This document shows positions 1-6,612 of a DNA stretch of 7,702 bases, piece by piece. The position numbers and the translations under genes are program-made. Source of the stretch: an uncultured Anaerovibrio sp. GTDB taxonomy: Bacteria; Bacillota; Negativicutes; Selenomonadales; Selenomonadaceae. Numbering within the stretch: the stretch's first letter is position 1; each line of letters opens with the position of its first letter. The notes under the pieces are model-generated. The model searched no databases and had not been told where the DNA came from. It worked only from the letters and a program-made list of their open reading frames with translations. The DNA is taken from contig CACZYN010000153.1 of the NCBI GenBank assembly GCA_902785445.1, positions 1 through 7,702 of the forward strand, given 5' to 3'.

Positions 1-453
1 ATCCGCCAAAACCACCAGATTATGCCGCTTCAGCTGTGGCAGATACTTTCTGGCCAATCTCAGGGTATCCACATAATCATTCCCCGGAACCTTCCCATAA
101 AACTTCTCACTGTCCCGATATATAAACTTCAAATCAAAGCTGTGGATATTATGCCCTACCAAAGTCATCCCTTCGGTAAATTCAATAAACTCTGCCAGTA
201 CTTTATCAAACAGGGGCGCATCTGCCACCATATCATCGGTAATGCCATTTACTCTGGATGCACCATACGGAATACTGCACTGGGGATTTACCAGGCTGGA
301 AAACTCATCCTCTATCATTCCCCCGATGACCTTTATGGCTGAGATTTCCACTACACTGTCCCTATAGCAGGAAATCCCCGTTGTTTCCAAATCAAACACC
401 ACATAATCCGGCACATACACCGTTAGCTGCTTGCCTTTATTTTTGCCTAACAT
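1..453 (-). CDS. DEDD-type 3'-5' exonuclease (DnaQ/PolC epsilon-like), 5' part only
   Basis: The first 151 codons of a gene that runs off the left edge. The ATG at 453-451 follows an AGAGGA ribosome site four bases upstream. The protein has the exonuclease I motif FDLETTG at residues 20-26 (metal ligands D21 and E23) and the exonuclease II motif GHNIHSFDLKFI at 100-111 (D107). The exonuclease III His/Asp pair should follow shortly after the cut and cannot be seen. Between them are the family-typical stretches NPQCSIPYGASRVNGIT and YVDTLRLAR. Such enzymes remove nucleotides from 3' ends in proofreading, repair or RNA turnover. The motifs resemble the exonuclease domain of PolC, but the short 19-residue lead and independent promoter suggest a stand-alone exonuclease or a fusion with another domain; the missing C-terminus would decide. 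No link to arginine synthesis is evident. Confidence 0.88.
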   Translation of the reverse strand, partial: MLGKNKGKQLTVYVPDYVVFDLETTGISCYRDSVVEISAIKVIGGMIEDEFSSLVNPQCSIPYGASRVNGITDDMVADAPLFDKVLAEFIEFTEGMTLVGHNIHSFDLKFIYRDSEKFYGKVPGNDYVDTLRLARKYLPQLKRHNLVVLAD

Positions 454-497
454 AAAATCCTCTTTCTACACTTACAAATTAATTTCATTACAGTATG

Positions 498-526
498 ACT
501 ATAGCGCCATGGTGATTTAATTGCAA
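498..526 (-). promoter_or_regulatory. Predicted sigma-70 type promoter of the exonuclease gene
   Basis: Read on the minus strand, TTGCAA (526-521) is followed after exactly 17 bases by TATAGT (503-498). That matches the consensus at four of six and five of six positions. Transcription would begin near 491, giving a leader of about 38 bases before the ATG at 453. The upstream gene is closed off by its own terminator, so an independent promoter is expected here. This is a pattern match only. Confidence 0.5.
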
Positions 527-576
527 CAATAAAAGCACATCTATTCAGCATAATAGATGTGCAAAGAAATATTGTT
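525..576. other. Two-part hairpin upstream of the exonuclease promoter
   Basis: A perfect 9-bp inverted repeat, GCACATCTA (535-543) with TAGATGTGC (554-562), encloses a 10-base loop. An outer 7-bp repeat, AACAATA (525-531) with TATTGTT (570-576), extends the stem across an asymmetric A-rich internal loop. On the minus strand the inner stem is followed by TTTTATTGTT, so it could be a second, weaker terminator behind the nitroreductase gene. Its outer arm overlaps the proposed -35 box by two bases, so a regulatory role is also possible. Confidence 0.45.
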
Positions 577-639
577 TTTTCAGCGTAGCATTTCACTTAT
601 TTTAGGGAAAGCATGCATGGATAAATAATTGAGAAAGAA

Positions 640-676
640 AAAACACTCAGATGTTTTACAAGCATCTGAATGTTTT
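640..676 (-). terminator. Rho-independent terminator of the nitroreductase gene
   Basis: It starts 15 bases after the nitroreductase stop codon. The arms 663-675 and 641-653 form a 13-bp stem with a single A-C mismatch; the core is CATCTGA with TCAGATG. Two or three further pairs can form towards a very short loop. On the minus strand the stem is followed by TTTTTTCTTTC, a typical U-tract, and is preceded by an A-rich segment, which makes it partly bidirectional. Confidence 0.85.
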
Positions 677-691
677 AATATACTCCGCTCT

Positions 692-1189
692 TTATTTCAA
701 GTAGTGTACCCTAGCTGCATCATAGCGATCCTGCTGCGGATTTTTCGAAGCTGGATAACCAAAAGGAACCACTGTAAAAGCTTCCAAATCAGCTGGCAAA
801 TTTATAATTCTGGCCACTCGCTCCATTCGATCTACCAAAGGGGAGATACCCAGCATTACACCACCTAAGCCCTGTGCCTCAATTTCCAGGAGAATGTTTT
901 CCGTGGCCAGAGACAAATCCACCTGTACTAATTCCGGAACCAGCAAATTTTCTTTGCGTCCACACACCACAATGGCTGCTGGTGCCTTTGCCACCATCCC
1001 CGCATAAGGACTGGCCTTAGAAAGCACTTCCAATTTTGTTTTATCTGTCACCACATAAAACTCCCAGGGCTGCTGGTTCATAGCGGAAGGAGCCGCCATA
1101 GCCGCCCGCAAAATCTTGTCGATTTTCGCTTCTTCAACTGGTTTGTCCTCATAACTTCGCACACTGGTACGAGTAAAAATTGCATCCAT
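692..1189 (-). CDS. Nitroreductase-family FMN flavoprotein
   Basis: A 165-residue protein of the compact nitroreductase family, FMN-dependent cytoplasmic oxidoreductases that usually act as homodimers with NAD(P)H; the natural substrate cannot be told from sequence. The FMN phosphate-binding start RTSVRSY is at residues 7-13 (R7, S9, R11). APSAMNQQPWEF at 33-44 holds the family Asn and Pro-Trp, and the glycine-rich GLGGVMLGISP is at 107-117. Length is normal for the small class. The ATG at 1189 is chosen because GGAGG lies seven bases before it. An in-frame ATG at 1207 would put that ribosome site inside the coding region, and homologous proteins generally begin MDAIF-like. The gene is separated from argH by a terminator and about 350 bases, and has its own terminator, so it looks monocistronic. 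Nothing ties it to arginine metabolism. Confidence 0.9.
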   Translation of the reverse strand: MDAIFTRTSVRSYEDKPVEEAKIDKILRAAMAAPSAMNQQPWEFYVVTDKTKLEVLSKASPYAGMVAKAPAAIVVCGRKENLLVPELVQVDLSLATENILLEIEAQGLGGVMLGISPLVDRMERVARIINLPADLEAFTVVPFGYPASKNPQQDRYDAARVHYLK

Positions 1190-1261
1190 GTTCTTTCCTC
1201 CATTCAAATCTCATACTACCTATCTTCCTAGAATTCCAGAAATTAAACAAAGATGTATCAC

Positions 1262-1429
1262 TATATAACGCCATTGTTCAGTTTTCACCAAAGAAAAACT
1301 CCTAATAGCGTTTTCCCTAAAGGGCCTAGCTTCACGTCGCAACTTGCTGGGAGATATTCCCACCACCTGCTGTAATTTGTTATCCTCCATCTAAAAAAAG
1401 GGAGGAGGACATCTTCACTTCGTTATATA
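1262..1429. repeat. Candidate MITE-like element between argH and the nitroreductase gene
   Basis: The 349 bases between the nitroreductase start and the argH stop contain no convincing gene. Most of the stretch is bounded by a perfect 9-bp inverted repeat, TATATAACG (1262-1270) and CGTTATATA (1421-1429). If the outermost TA is a target duplication, the ends would read TATAACG, as in small non-autonomous elements that insert at TA. Inside are short hairpins, including TGGGA/TCCCA (1348-1362) and CCCT/AGGG (about 1316-1325), and a purine-rich GGGAGGAGGA (1400-1409). A minus-strand frame of 56 codons (1390-1220) reads MEDNKLQQVVGISPSKLRRE at its start, but has no good ribosome site and runs past one end of the element. 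The similarity of the two ends stops after 9 bases, so the element call is tentative. Confidence 0.3.
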
Positions 1430-1454
1430 ACATAAAACTGAAATCACTGCAAGA

Positions 1455-1489
1455 AAAAAGAGACAGAAATTTATTCTCTGTCTCTTTTT
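1455..1489 (-). terminator. Rho-independent terminator of the arg operon
   Basis: About 50 bases after the argH stop, AGAGACAGA (1459-1467) and TCTGTCTCT (1477-1485) form a perfect 9-bp stem with a 9-base loop. Flanking A and T runs lengthen it by four A-T pairs. On the minus strand the stem is followed by TTTTTTCTT. Because T's also follow on the plus strand it would work in both directions, but no plus-strand gene needs it. It marks the end of the arginine transcription unit. Confidence 0.9.
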
Positions 1490-1538
1490 CTAATAATATA
1501 TTGCAACATGCAACGCACAACTAATAGCACGTCGGGCC

Positions 1539-2969
1539 TTACAGTCTCACGGAAATCTGTTTAAAGGCCTTGGCTTCCACCAATGTTGTTTCAGATTTAA
1601 TAATGTCGGCAGCCAGTTTTAACTGCATGTCCACCTGACTGTAAGAGGTGCCGCCATAGGAGTTGCGGTTCTTCACGCAGGTCTCCGGACTAATGGCATC
1701 ATAAATGTCCTCCTCAAAGAGCTCGGACAGTTCCTTAAACTCTGCCATGGACATATCCGCCAGCCATTTGTTTTCTTCAATGCAGTGATGAACTGCCTTA
1801 CCGGATACAGCATGGGCCTGTCTGAATGGCATCCCCTTCTTTACCAGATAATCCGCCAAATCCGTAGCATTGGAAAAATCCTCCGCCACTGCCCGGCGCA
1901 TTACCTCAGGACGTACCTTCATCCCCCGCATAATCCTGGCATAAACAGCCAAGCTGAACTTGATGGTATCAATGGTATCAAAGATACCTTCCTTGTCCTC
2001 CTGGAGATCCTTATTATAGGCCAGTGGCAAGCCCTTCACCGTACTGAGCATAGCCATGAGATGACCAACCACCCGGCCGGTCTTACCCCGAACCAGCTCC
2101 GATACATCCGGATTCTTTTTCTGCGGCATCATGGAGGACCCGGTACAATGGGCATCATCCAACTCAATGAAGAAGAACTCCCGGGAACACCACAGAATGG
2201 TTTCCTCACTAAGTCTGGACAAATGAACCATCAAAATAGAGGCCGCAGACAGAAATTCCATAATATAATCCCGGTCGGAAACTGCATCCAAGCTGTTGGA
2301 ATAAATATTGTCAAAATTCAGCTGCTCCGCCACAAATTCCCTGTCGATGGGGAAGGTAGTGCCAGCTAAAGCTCCGGCTCCCAATGGCATAATATCACAG
2401 CGCTCATAGACTCCGGTAAAGCGATCAAAATCCCGCTTAAGCATAGAGAAATAGGCCATCATATGATGCGAAAACAGGATTGGCTGTGCCCGCTGAAGGT
2501 GGGTATAGCCCGGCATAATAACATCACTGTATTTTTCTGCCGTCTCCACCAAAGCCTTTTGCATGTCCAAAATTAGCTTCTGCACCTCTACCACCTGGCG
2601 GCGAATGAACATGTGTGTATCCAGGGCCACCTGATCATTCCGGCTACGGGCGGTATGCAACCGACCACCGGCATCCCCAATGGCATCGGTAAGTCGCTTT
2701 TCAATATTCATATGAATATCTTCCAGCGCCACCTCAAAGGAAAAATTCCCTTCTTCTATTTTTTTATATATGTCCTTAAGACCGACAATAATAGCGTCAC
2801 GGTCCGTATCGGATATAATCCCCACCTTGGCCAGCATAGTCGCATGGGCAATGGAACCGGCTATATCCTCGGTATACATTCGCTTATCAAAATCTATTGA
2901 CGCCTGAAAATCATTTATCATCTCGTCAGTGGACTTGGAAAACCGTCCGCCCCAGAGCTGTTCAGCCAT
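1539..2969 (-). CDS. argH: Argininosuccinate lyase
   Basis: Cytoplasmic homotetrameric enzyme that splits argininosuccinate into arginine and fumarate, the last step of arginine synthesis. The 476 residues carry the family landmarks in order: MAEQLWGGRF at the start, HTARSRNDQV at 105-114, GYTHLQRAQP at 154-163 with the catalytic histidine H157, SLDAVSDRDY at 226-235, and the fumarase/lyase superfamily signature GSSMMPQKKNPD at 277-288, whose serine pair provides the catalytic base. The start at 2969 is chosen because the conserved N-terminus begins there and the ATG follows the argG stop by one base. A longer in-frame start at 3044 would only add argG-overlapping sequence. The tight junction implies translational coupling, with an AGG in the last argG codons as ribosome site. 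The C-terminal dozen residues extend a little past the usual family end; otherwise it is ordinary. Confidence 0.98.
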   Translation of the reverse strand: MAEQLWGGRFSKSTDEMINDFQASIDFDKRMYTEDIAGSIAHATMLAKVGIISDTDRDAIIVGLKDIYKKIEEGNFSFEVALEDIHMNIEKRLTDAIGDAGGRLHTARSRNDQVALDTHMFIRRQVVEVQKLILDMQKALVETAEKYSDVIMPGYTHLQRAQPILFSHHMMAYFSMLKRDFDRFTGVYERCDIMPLGAGALAGTTFPIDREFVAEQLNFDNIYSNSLDAVSDRDYIMEFLSAASILMVHLSRLSEETILWCSREFFFIELDDAHCTGSSMMPQKKNPDVSELVRGKTGRVVGHLMAMLSTVKGLPLAYNKDLQEDKEGIFDTIDTIKFSLAVYARIMRGMKVRPEVMRRAVAEDFSNATDLADYLVKKGMPFRQAHAVSGKAVHHCIEENKWLADMSMAEFKELSELFEEDIYDAISPETCVKNRNSYGGTSYSQVDMQLKLAADIIKSETTLVEAKAFKQISVRL

Positions 2970-2970
2970 A

Positions 2971-4149
2971 TTATTTACCTGCCTTTTCCTGCATAAGTGC
3001 CCGAACCTCGGCATCCGCCTGATTGTATACGTGATCTTCCTCAAAGGTTACAAATTCCTGATTATACAAGGAATATGGTGACTTGGCACCGGCACTCATA
3101 ATGTTGCCCTTGTAGAGCTTCAACTTAACGGTACCGGTAACGCTCTCCTGAGTGCTGTCAACGAAGGCAGACAGCGCCTCACGGAGCTGGCAGAACCACA
3201 TACCATCATATACCAGCTCACCAAAGCGGATAGCCACACCCTCCTTGAAATGGTAGGTAGCCCGGTCAAGGCATAAATACTCCAGCTCACGATGAGCATA
3301 GTAAAGAATAGCTCCACCCGGGTTTTCATATACGCCACGGGATTTCATACCAACCAGACGGTTCTCGCAGATATCTACAATACCTACACCGTTACGGGCA
3401 CCGATTTCATTGAGCTTATTCAGCAGCTCTACTGCCCCCATGCGCTCGCCATTTACAGCTACCGGAATACCCTTCTCAAAGCAAACGGTCAACTCCTCTG
3501 GCTTGTCAGGGGCATCCTCCGGGGCCTTGGAAACCAGGAACATCTCGTTATTTGGTGCATTCCAAGGATCTTCCAGATCAGAGCCCTCATGGGAAAGGTG
3601 CCAGATGTTCTTGTCCATGGAATACTTCTTGTTGTCAGTAGGAATATCAATATTGTGGGCCTTGGCATACTCAATCTCCTGGGTACGGGAAAGAAGCTCC
3701 CACTCACGCCATGGGGCAATGATAGCCATATTTGGCGCCAAAGCCTTAACAGTCAGCTCAAAACGAACCTGGTCGTTACCCTTGCCAGTGGCACCATGAG
3801 CAATAGCATCAGCCCCCTCCTGCTTGGCAATCTCCACCAGCTTCTTGGCAATCAACGGACGGGCAAAGGAGGTACCCAGAAGATACTTACCCTCATATAC
3901 AGCACCAGCCTTCAGGGTAGGCCATACATATTCAGTCAAAAACTCCTCAGTCAAATCAGCAATATAGCACTTGGAAGCACCCGAACGCAGGGCCTTGTCA
4001 TGAATAGCCTGCATATCGTCTCCCTGACCAATATCGGCACAGCAAGCGATAACCTCGCAGCCACCATAGTTTTCCTTGAGCCAAGGAATGATAACGGAGG
4101 TATCCAAACCACCGGAATATGCTAATACAACCTTCTTAAACTCTGCCAT
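2971..4149 (-). CDS. argG: Argininosuccinate synthase
   Basis: Joins citrulline and aspartate at the cost of ATP (to AMP and pyrophosphate), giving argininosuccinate for ArgH. The 392-residue length fits the bacterial type I family of about 400. The N-type ATP pyrophosphatase loop AYSGGLDTS is at 10-18. GATGKGNDQVRFE at 119-131 forms the conserved citrulline/aspartate-binding stretch, KYSMDKNIWHLSHEG is at 175-189, and KSPYSLY at 356-362. The ATG at 4149 has AAGGAG nine bases upstream. The ATG two codons earlier (4155) is only three bases from the same site and is less likely. It lies 28 bases downstream of argF and one base from argH, so the three genes form one unit. No missing motif or frame break was found. 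Confidence 0.98.
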   Translation of the reverse strand: MAEFKKVVLAYSGGLDTSVIIPWLKENYGGCEVIACCADIGQGDDMQAIHDKALRSGASKCYIADLTEEFLTEYVWPTLKAGAVYEGKYLLGTSFARPLIAKKLVEIAKQEGADAIAHGATGKGNDQVRFELTVKALAPNMAIIAPWREWELLSRTQEIEYAKAHNIDIPTDNKKYSMDKNIWHLSHEGSDLEDPWNAPNNEMFLVSKAPEDAPDKPEELTVCFEKGIPVAVNGERMGAVELLNKLNEIGARNGVGIVDICENRLVGMKSRGVYENPGGAILYYAHRELEYLCLDRATYHFKEGVAIRFGELVYDGMWFCQLREALSAFVDSTQESVTGTVKLKLYKGNIMSAGAKSPYSLYNQEFVTFEEDHVYNQADAEVRALMQEKAGK

Positions 4150-4177
4150 AATCATTATCTCCTTTTTAAATCTAATA

Positions 4178-5110
4178 TTAATCTCCCATCAGAAGAGCCA
4201 TAATAGCCTTCTGGGTGTGGAGACGATTCTCTGCTTCATCAAAGATTACATCAGCGTAAGCCTCCATAATCTCGTCGGTGATTTCCTCGCCCCGATAAGC
4301 CGGCAGACAGTGCATTACAATGACCCGCTTGTCAGCTTCCTGCAGGAGCTGTGCATTAACCTGATAATCCTTGAAGATTTTCTTTCTTTCATCATGCTCA
4401 GCTTCCTGGCCCATGCTGGCCCAGGTATCAGTAACCACGATGTCAGCATCCTTGGCTGCCTCAAATGGATCCGTAACCAGCTTAATGGAAGCACCGGTTT
4501 CCTTGGCATCCTCGATGGCGTTGCTCATTACCTGAGCATCTGGCTCATAGCCCTTCGGCGTAGCCGCCACAAAATTCATTCCTGCCTTGGCACAGCCATA
4601 CATAAAGGAATTGGTCATGTTGTTGCCATCACCTACATAGGCCATCTTCAAGCCCTTGAGGTTCTTGCCTTTATGCTCCTGAATAGTGAGAAGGTCAGTG
4701 AGGACCTGACAAGGATGCAACAGATCCGTCAAGGCATTAATAACTGGTACATCGGACCACTGGGCAAACTCCTCAACCCGATCATGGCCAAAGGTACGAA
4801 TCATAATACCATCCAGATAGCGGGACATTACCCGCGCGGTGTCCTTAATCGGCTCACCTCTACCCAACTGTAAATCCCGGTTGGACAGGAACAGGGCCTG
4901 ACCACCCAACTGATACATACCAGTCTCAAAGGACAAACGGGTACGGGTCGAAGACTTTTCAAAAATCATGCCCAAAGTTTTCCCCTTTAGAAGGTGATGC
5001 TCAATCCCCGCCTTCTGCTTAGCCTTAAGCTCATGGCCCAACGCCAATATCTCATTTACCTCATCCACAGACAAATCGTGGATGGACAGTAAATCCTTGC
5101 CTTTTAACAT
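4178..5110 (-). CDS. argF: Ornithine carbamoyltransferase (anabolic)
   Basis: Transfers the carbamoyl group of carbamoyl phosphate to ornithine, forming citrulline; normally a cytoplasmic trimer. The 310-residue length is typical. The carbamoyl-phosphate motif SSTRTRLSFE is at 53-62, HPCQ at 132-135 completes that site, the ornithine-side DTWASMG loop is at 228-234, and HCLPAYRGEE at 267-276 carries the active-site cysteine. The last motif has Tyr where many relatives have His (HCLPAHRG). The ATG at 5110 lies eight bases after GGGAGG; a TTG one codon earlier is possible but too close. Placement between argD and argG supports the anabolic form (argF) over a catabolic arcB, and no arginine deiminase gene is present. 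A separate promoter precedes it. Confidence 0.97.
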   Translation of the reverse strand: MLKGKDLLSIHDLSVDEVNEILALGHELKAKQKAGIEHHLLKGKTLGMIFEKSSTRTRLSFETGMYQLGGQALFLSNRDLQLGRGEPIKDTARVMSRYLDGIMIRTFGHDRVEEFAQWSDVPVINALTDLLHPCQVLTDLLTIQEHKGKNLKGLKMAYVGDGNNMTNSFMYGCAKAGMNFVAATPKGYEPDAQVMSNAIEDAKETGASIKLVTDPFEAAKDADIVVTDTWASMGQEAEHDERKKIFKDYQVNAQLLQEADKRVIVMHCLPAYRGEEITDEIMEAYADVIFDEAENRLHTQKAIMALLMGD

Positions 5111-5139
5111 CAATCAAACCTCCCGGTATTCCATATTGT

Positions 5140-5191
5140 TGTGAATACTTTTGTACGCCAACAGAGAATATTATACTACAGTTTATTCACA
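5140..5191. promoter_or_regulatory. Possible ArgR (ARG box) half-sites at the argF promoter
   Basis: On the minus strand TGTGAATA (5191-5184) lies in the spacer between -35 and -10, and its exact inverse TATTCACA (5147-5140) lies just downstream of the expected start of transcription. The centres are 44 bases apart, close to four helical turns. TGAATA/TATTCA is the half-site known for arginine repressors. The left site matches eight consecutive positions of a Gram-positive ARG box (TGAATAAA), but its adjoining second half is poor. The position suits repression; the ArgR assignment is an inference. Confidence 0.4.
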
Positions 5192-5198
5192 TTTTCAT
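5170..5198 (-). promoter_or_regulatory. Predicted promoter of argFGH
   Basis: The minus strand shows a perfect TATAAT (5175-5170). Seventeen bases upstream is ATGAAA (5198-5193), matching four of six -35 positions. Transcription would start near 5163, leaving a leader of about 53 bases to the argF ATG. It lies just downstream of the palindromic repeat at 5216-5394. argFGH could therefore be expressed independently of argJBD, although read-through from argD is not excluded because no clear terminator follows argD. Confidence 0.6.
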
Positions 5199-5215
5199 CT
5201 ATAAATGGATAATAA

Positions 5216-5394
5216 GCAGGGGTAATTTACTTGAACGATTAGGCTATGGAACGTTTAGAAACTATTTTTTACACACCAGTATTAGTGATAAAAATTACTT
5301 GTCTAAGCATAGCGAGTTGTAATTTTTATTGCTATCATGTTGAAGGTAAAAAACAGTTTTAGTGACATAGCCGAGTGAAAGAAATTGCCCCTGC
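5216..5394. repeat. Long nested palindromic repeat element, copy 2 (argD/argF junction)
   Basis: A 179-base imperfect palindrome that fills most of the argD-argF gap, beginning seven bases after the argD stop. The ends GCAGGGGTAATTT (5216-5228) and AAATTGCCCCTGC (5382-5394) pair with one wobble. GGCTATG (5242-5248) pairs with CATAGCC (5366-5372), and AAACTATTTTTTAC (5259-5272) pairs with GTAAAAAACAGTTT (5346-5359) with one mismatch. The arm at 5236-5241 has an extra CGATTA that the other arm lacks. Inside sits a second palindrome, ATAAAAATTAC (5288-5298) with GTAATTTTTAT (5319-5329), whose loop again contains GCATAGCGAG. The outer parts match the element at 7552-7643. No open frame of note and no U-tract after the stem, so it is not a standard terminator. 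Confidence 0.8.
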
Positions 5395-5401
5395 TGTTGA
5401 C

Positions 5402-6595
5402 CTATACGAAATCAGGCAAAACACTTTCCAATATATCACATACCTCATCAATATGTTCTTTAGTCACTATCAGCGGCGGCACAAATCTCAACACATTCCC
5501 GGCAGTACAGTTAATGATAGCCCCCTTGGCCAGACAGGCATTCACAATCTCTCTCCCCGGCTTGGTCAGCTCCATGCCCAGGATCAGCCCCATGCCCCGC
5601 ACCTCAGTAATCAGCTGCGGGAATTTAGCCTTAATAGCCTCCAGGCGGGATTTCATGTGCTCACCCATGGCTTCCACGTTGCTGAGGAACTTTTCCTCCC
5701 CCACCAAATCCAGCACCACATTGGCTGCGGCACAGGCCAGTGGATTGCCCCCAAAGGTGGAACCATGGTCTCCGGCATGGAAAACAGCTGCCACCTTATC
5801 GCTGGCAATAAAGGCCCCAATTGGCACGCCACCAGCCAAGCCCTTGGCCAAAGTTACAATATCCGGCTTTACACCAAACTTCTCATAGGTGAAGAACTTA
5901 CCGCTGCGACCAATACCAGTCTGAATCTCATCAAATATCAACAGTGCGTTGTACTTATTACAAAGCTCACGGACTTTAGTTAAATAAGCACTGTCGGGAA
6001 CATGAACGCCCCCCTCTCCCTGAATAGGCTCCAGCATAACTGCTGCGGTTTTATCACTCATCAGCTTTTCCAAAGCCGCAATATCGTTATAAGGTACATA
6101 ATCAAAGCCCTCTGGCAGTGGACCAAAGCCCGCCTGATACTTTGGCTGCCCTGTTGCAGTCAAAGTGGCAATGGTACGGCCATGGAAGCTGTGAATTGCT
6201 GTAATAATTTGGGATTTATCCTCATCAAGGCTATGAGCGTACTTACGGGCCAGCTTGATGGCCCCCTCATTGGCTTCCGCCCCGGAATTACCAAAGAATA
6301 CCTTATTAAGTCCGCTTAACCGGGTGAGCTTTTCCGCCGCATCAACCTGAACCTGTGTATAGTACAGATTTGAGCAGTGAATCATCTTCCCGGCCTGATC
6401 AGCTACAGCCTTAACCAGCTGGGGATGATTATGCCCCAGCACATTTACGGCAATTCCCCCCAGAAAATCAATGTATTTCTTCCCCTGGGTGTCATAAACG
6501 TATACCCCGTCGCCATGGTCCAGAACAATCTTATAGCGGGCAAAGACCGGCAGATAATCCCTGGCGTCCTTTTCATAAATCTGTTCATCAGTCAT
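5402..6595 (-). CDS. argD: Acetylornithine aminotransferase
   Basis: PLP-dependent class III aminotransferase converting N-acetylglutamate semialdehyde plus glutamate to N-acetylornithine and 2-oxoglutarate. The 397-residue length is typical. FLGGIAVNVLGH is at 44-55, the phosphate-binding NSGAEANE at 103-110, SFHGRT at 136-141, LEPIQGEGGV at 188-197, the cofactor aspartate in FDEIQTGIGR (D222), the Schiff-base lysine in LAKGLAGGVP (K251) and HGSTFGGNPL at 277-286. I prefer the ATG at 6595, preceded by AAAGGG, because MTDEQIYEKD matches where relatives begin. The ATG at 6613 overlaps the argB stop by one base (TAATG) and has AGGTGAT upstream, so it is a real alternative adding six residues. 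Substrate choice from sequence alone could also include succinyl-ornithine or ornithine, but the operon settles on argD. Confidence 0.96.
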   Translation of the reverse strand: MTDEQIYEKDARDYLPVFARYKIVLDHGDGVYVYDTQGKKYIDFLGGIAVNVLGHNHPQLVKAVADQAGKMIHCSNLYYTQVQVDAAEKLTRLSGLNKVFFGNSGAEANEGAIKLARKYAHSLDEDKSQIITAIHSFHGRTIATLTATGQPKYQAGFGPLPEGFDYVPYNDIAALEKLMSDKTAAVMLEPIQGEGGVHVPDSAYLTKVRELCNKYNALLIFDEIQTGIGRSGKFFTYEKFGVKPDIVTLAKGLAGGVPIGAFIASDKVAAVFHAGDHGSTFGGNPLACAAANVVLDLVGEEKFLSNVEAMGEHMKSRLEAIKAKFPQLITEVRGMGLILGMELTKPGREIVNACLAKGAIINCTAGNVLRFVPPLIVTKEHIDEVCDILESVLPDFV

Positions 6596-6612
6596 ATATG
6601 TACACCCTTTCA

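Noticed and set aside
1262..1300. A nitroreductase promoter using TATATA near 1262-1267
   Set aside because: The best -35 (TTGGTG) matches only three of six and the -10 four of six; too weak to list.
1220..1390. 56-codon minus-strand frame as an independent small gene
   Set aside because: The ATG is preceded by a pyrimidine-rich stretch and an in-frame TAG with no Shine-Dalgarno site, and the frame runs beyond the inverted-repeat boundary. It is kept only as part of the candidate element.
3292..4125. A 277-codon open frame on the plus strand across argG
   Set aside because: It is antisense to a complete argG with all motifs, has no ribosome site or recognisable domain, and reflects the codon bias of the gene beneath it.
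4076..4873. A 265-codon plus-strand frame across argF and the start of argG
   Set aside because: It spans two well supported minus-strand genes and its translation shows no family motif.
5216..5394. A riboswitch, T-box or terminator/attenuator for argF
   Set aside because: There is no T-box consensus or known aptamer core, no U-tract follows the stem, and the argF promoter lies downstream of the element, so it would not be in that transcript's leader.
5375..5983. Plus-strand frames opposite the 3' part of argD
   Set aside because: Two overlapping shadow frames in a region fully explained by argD.
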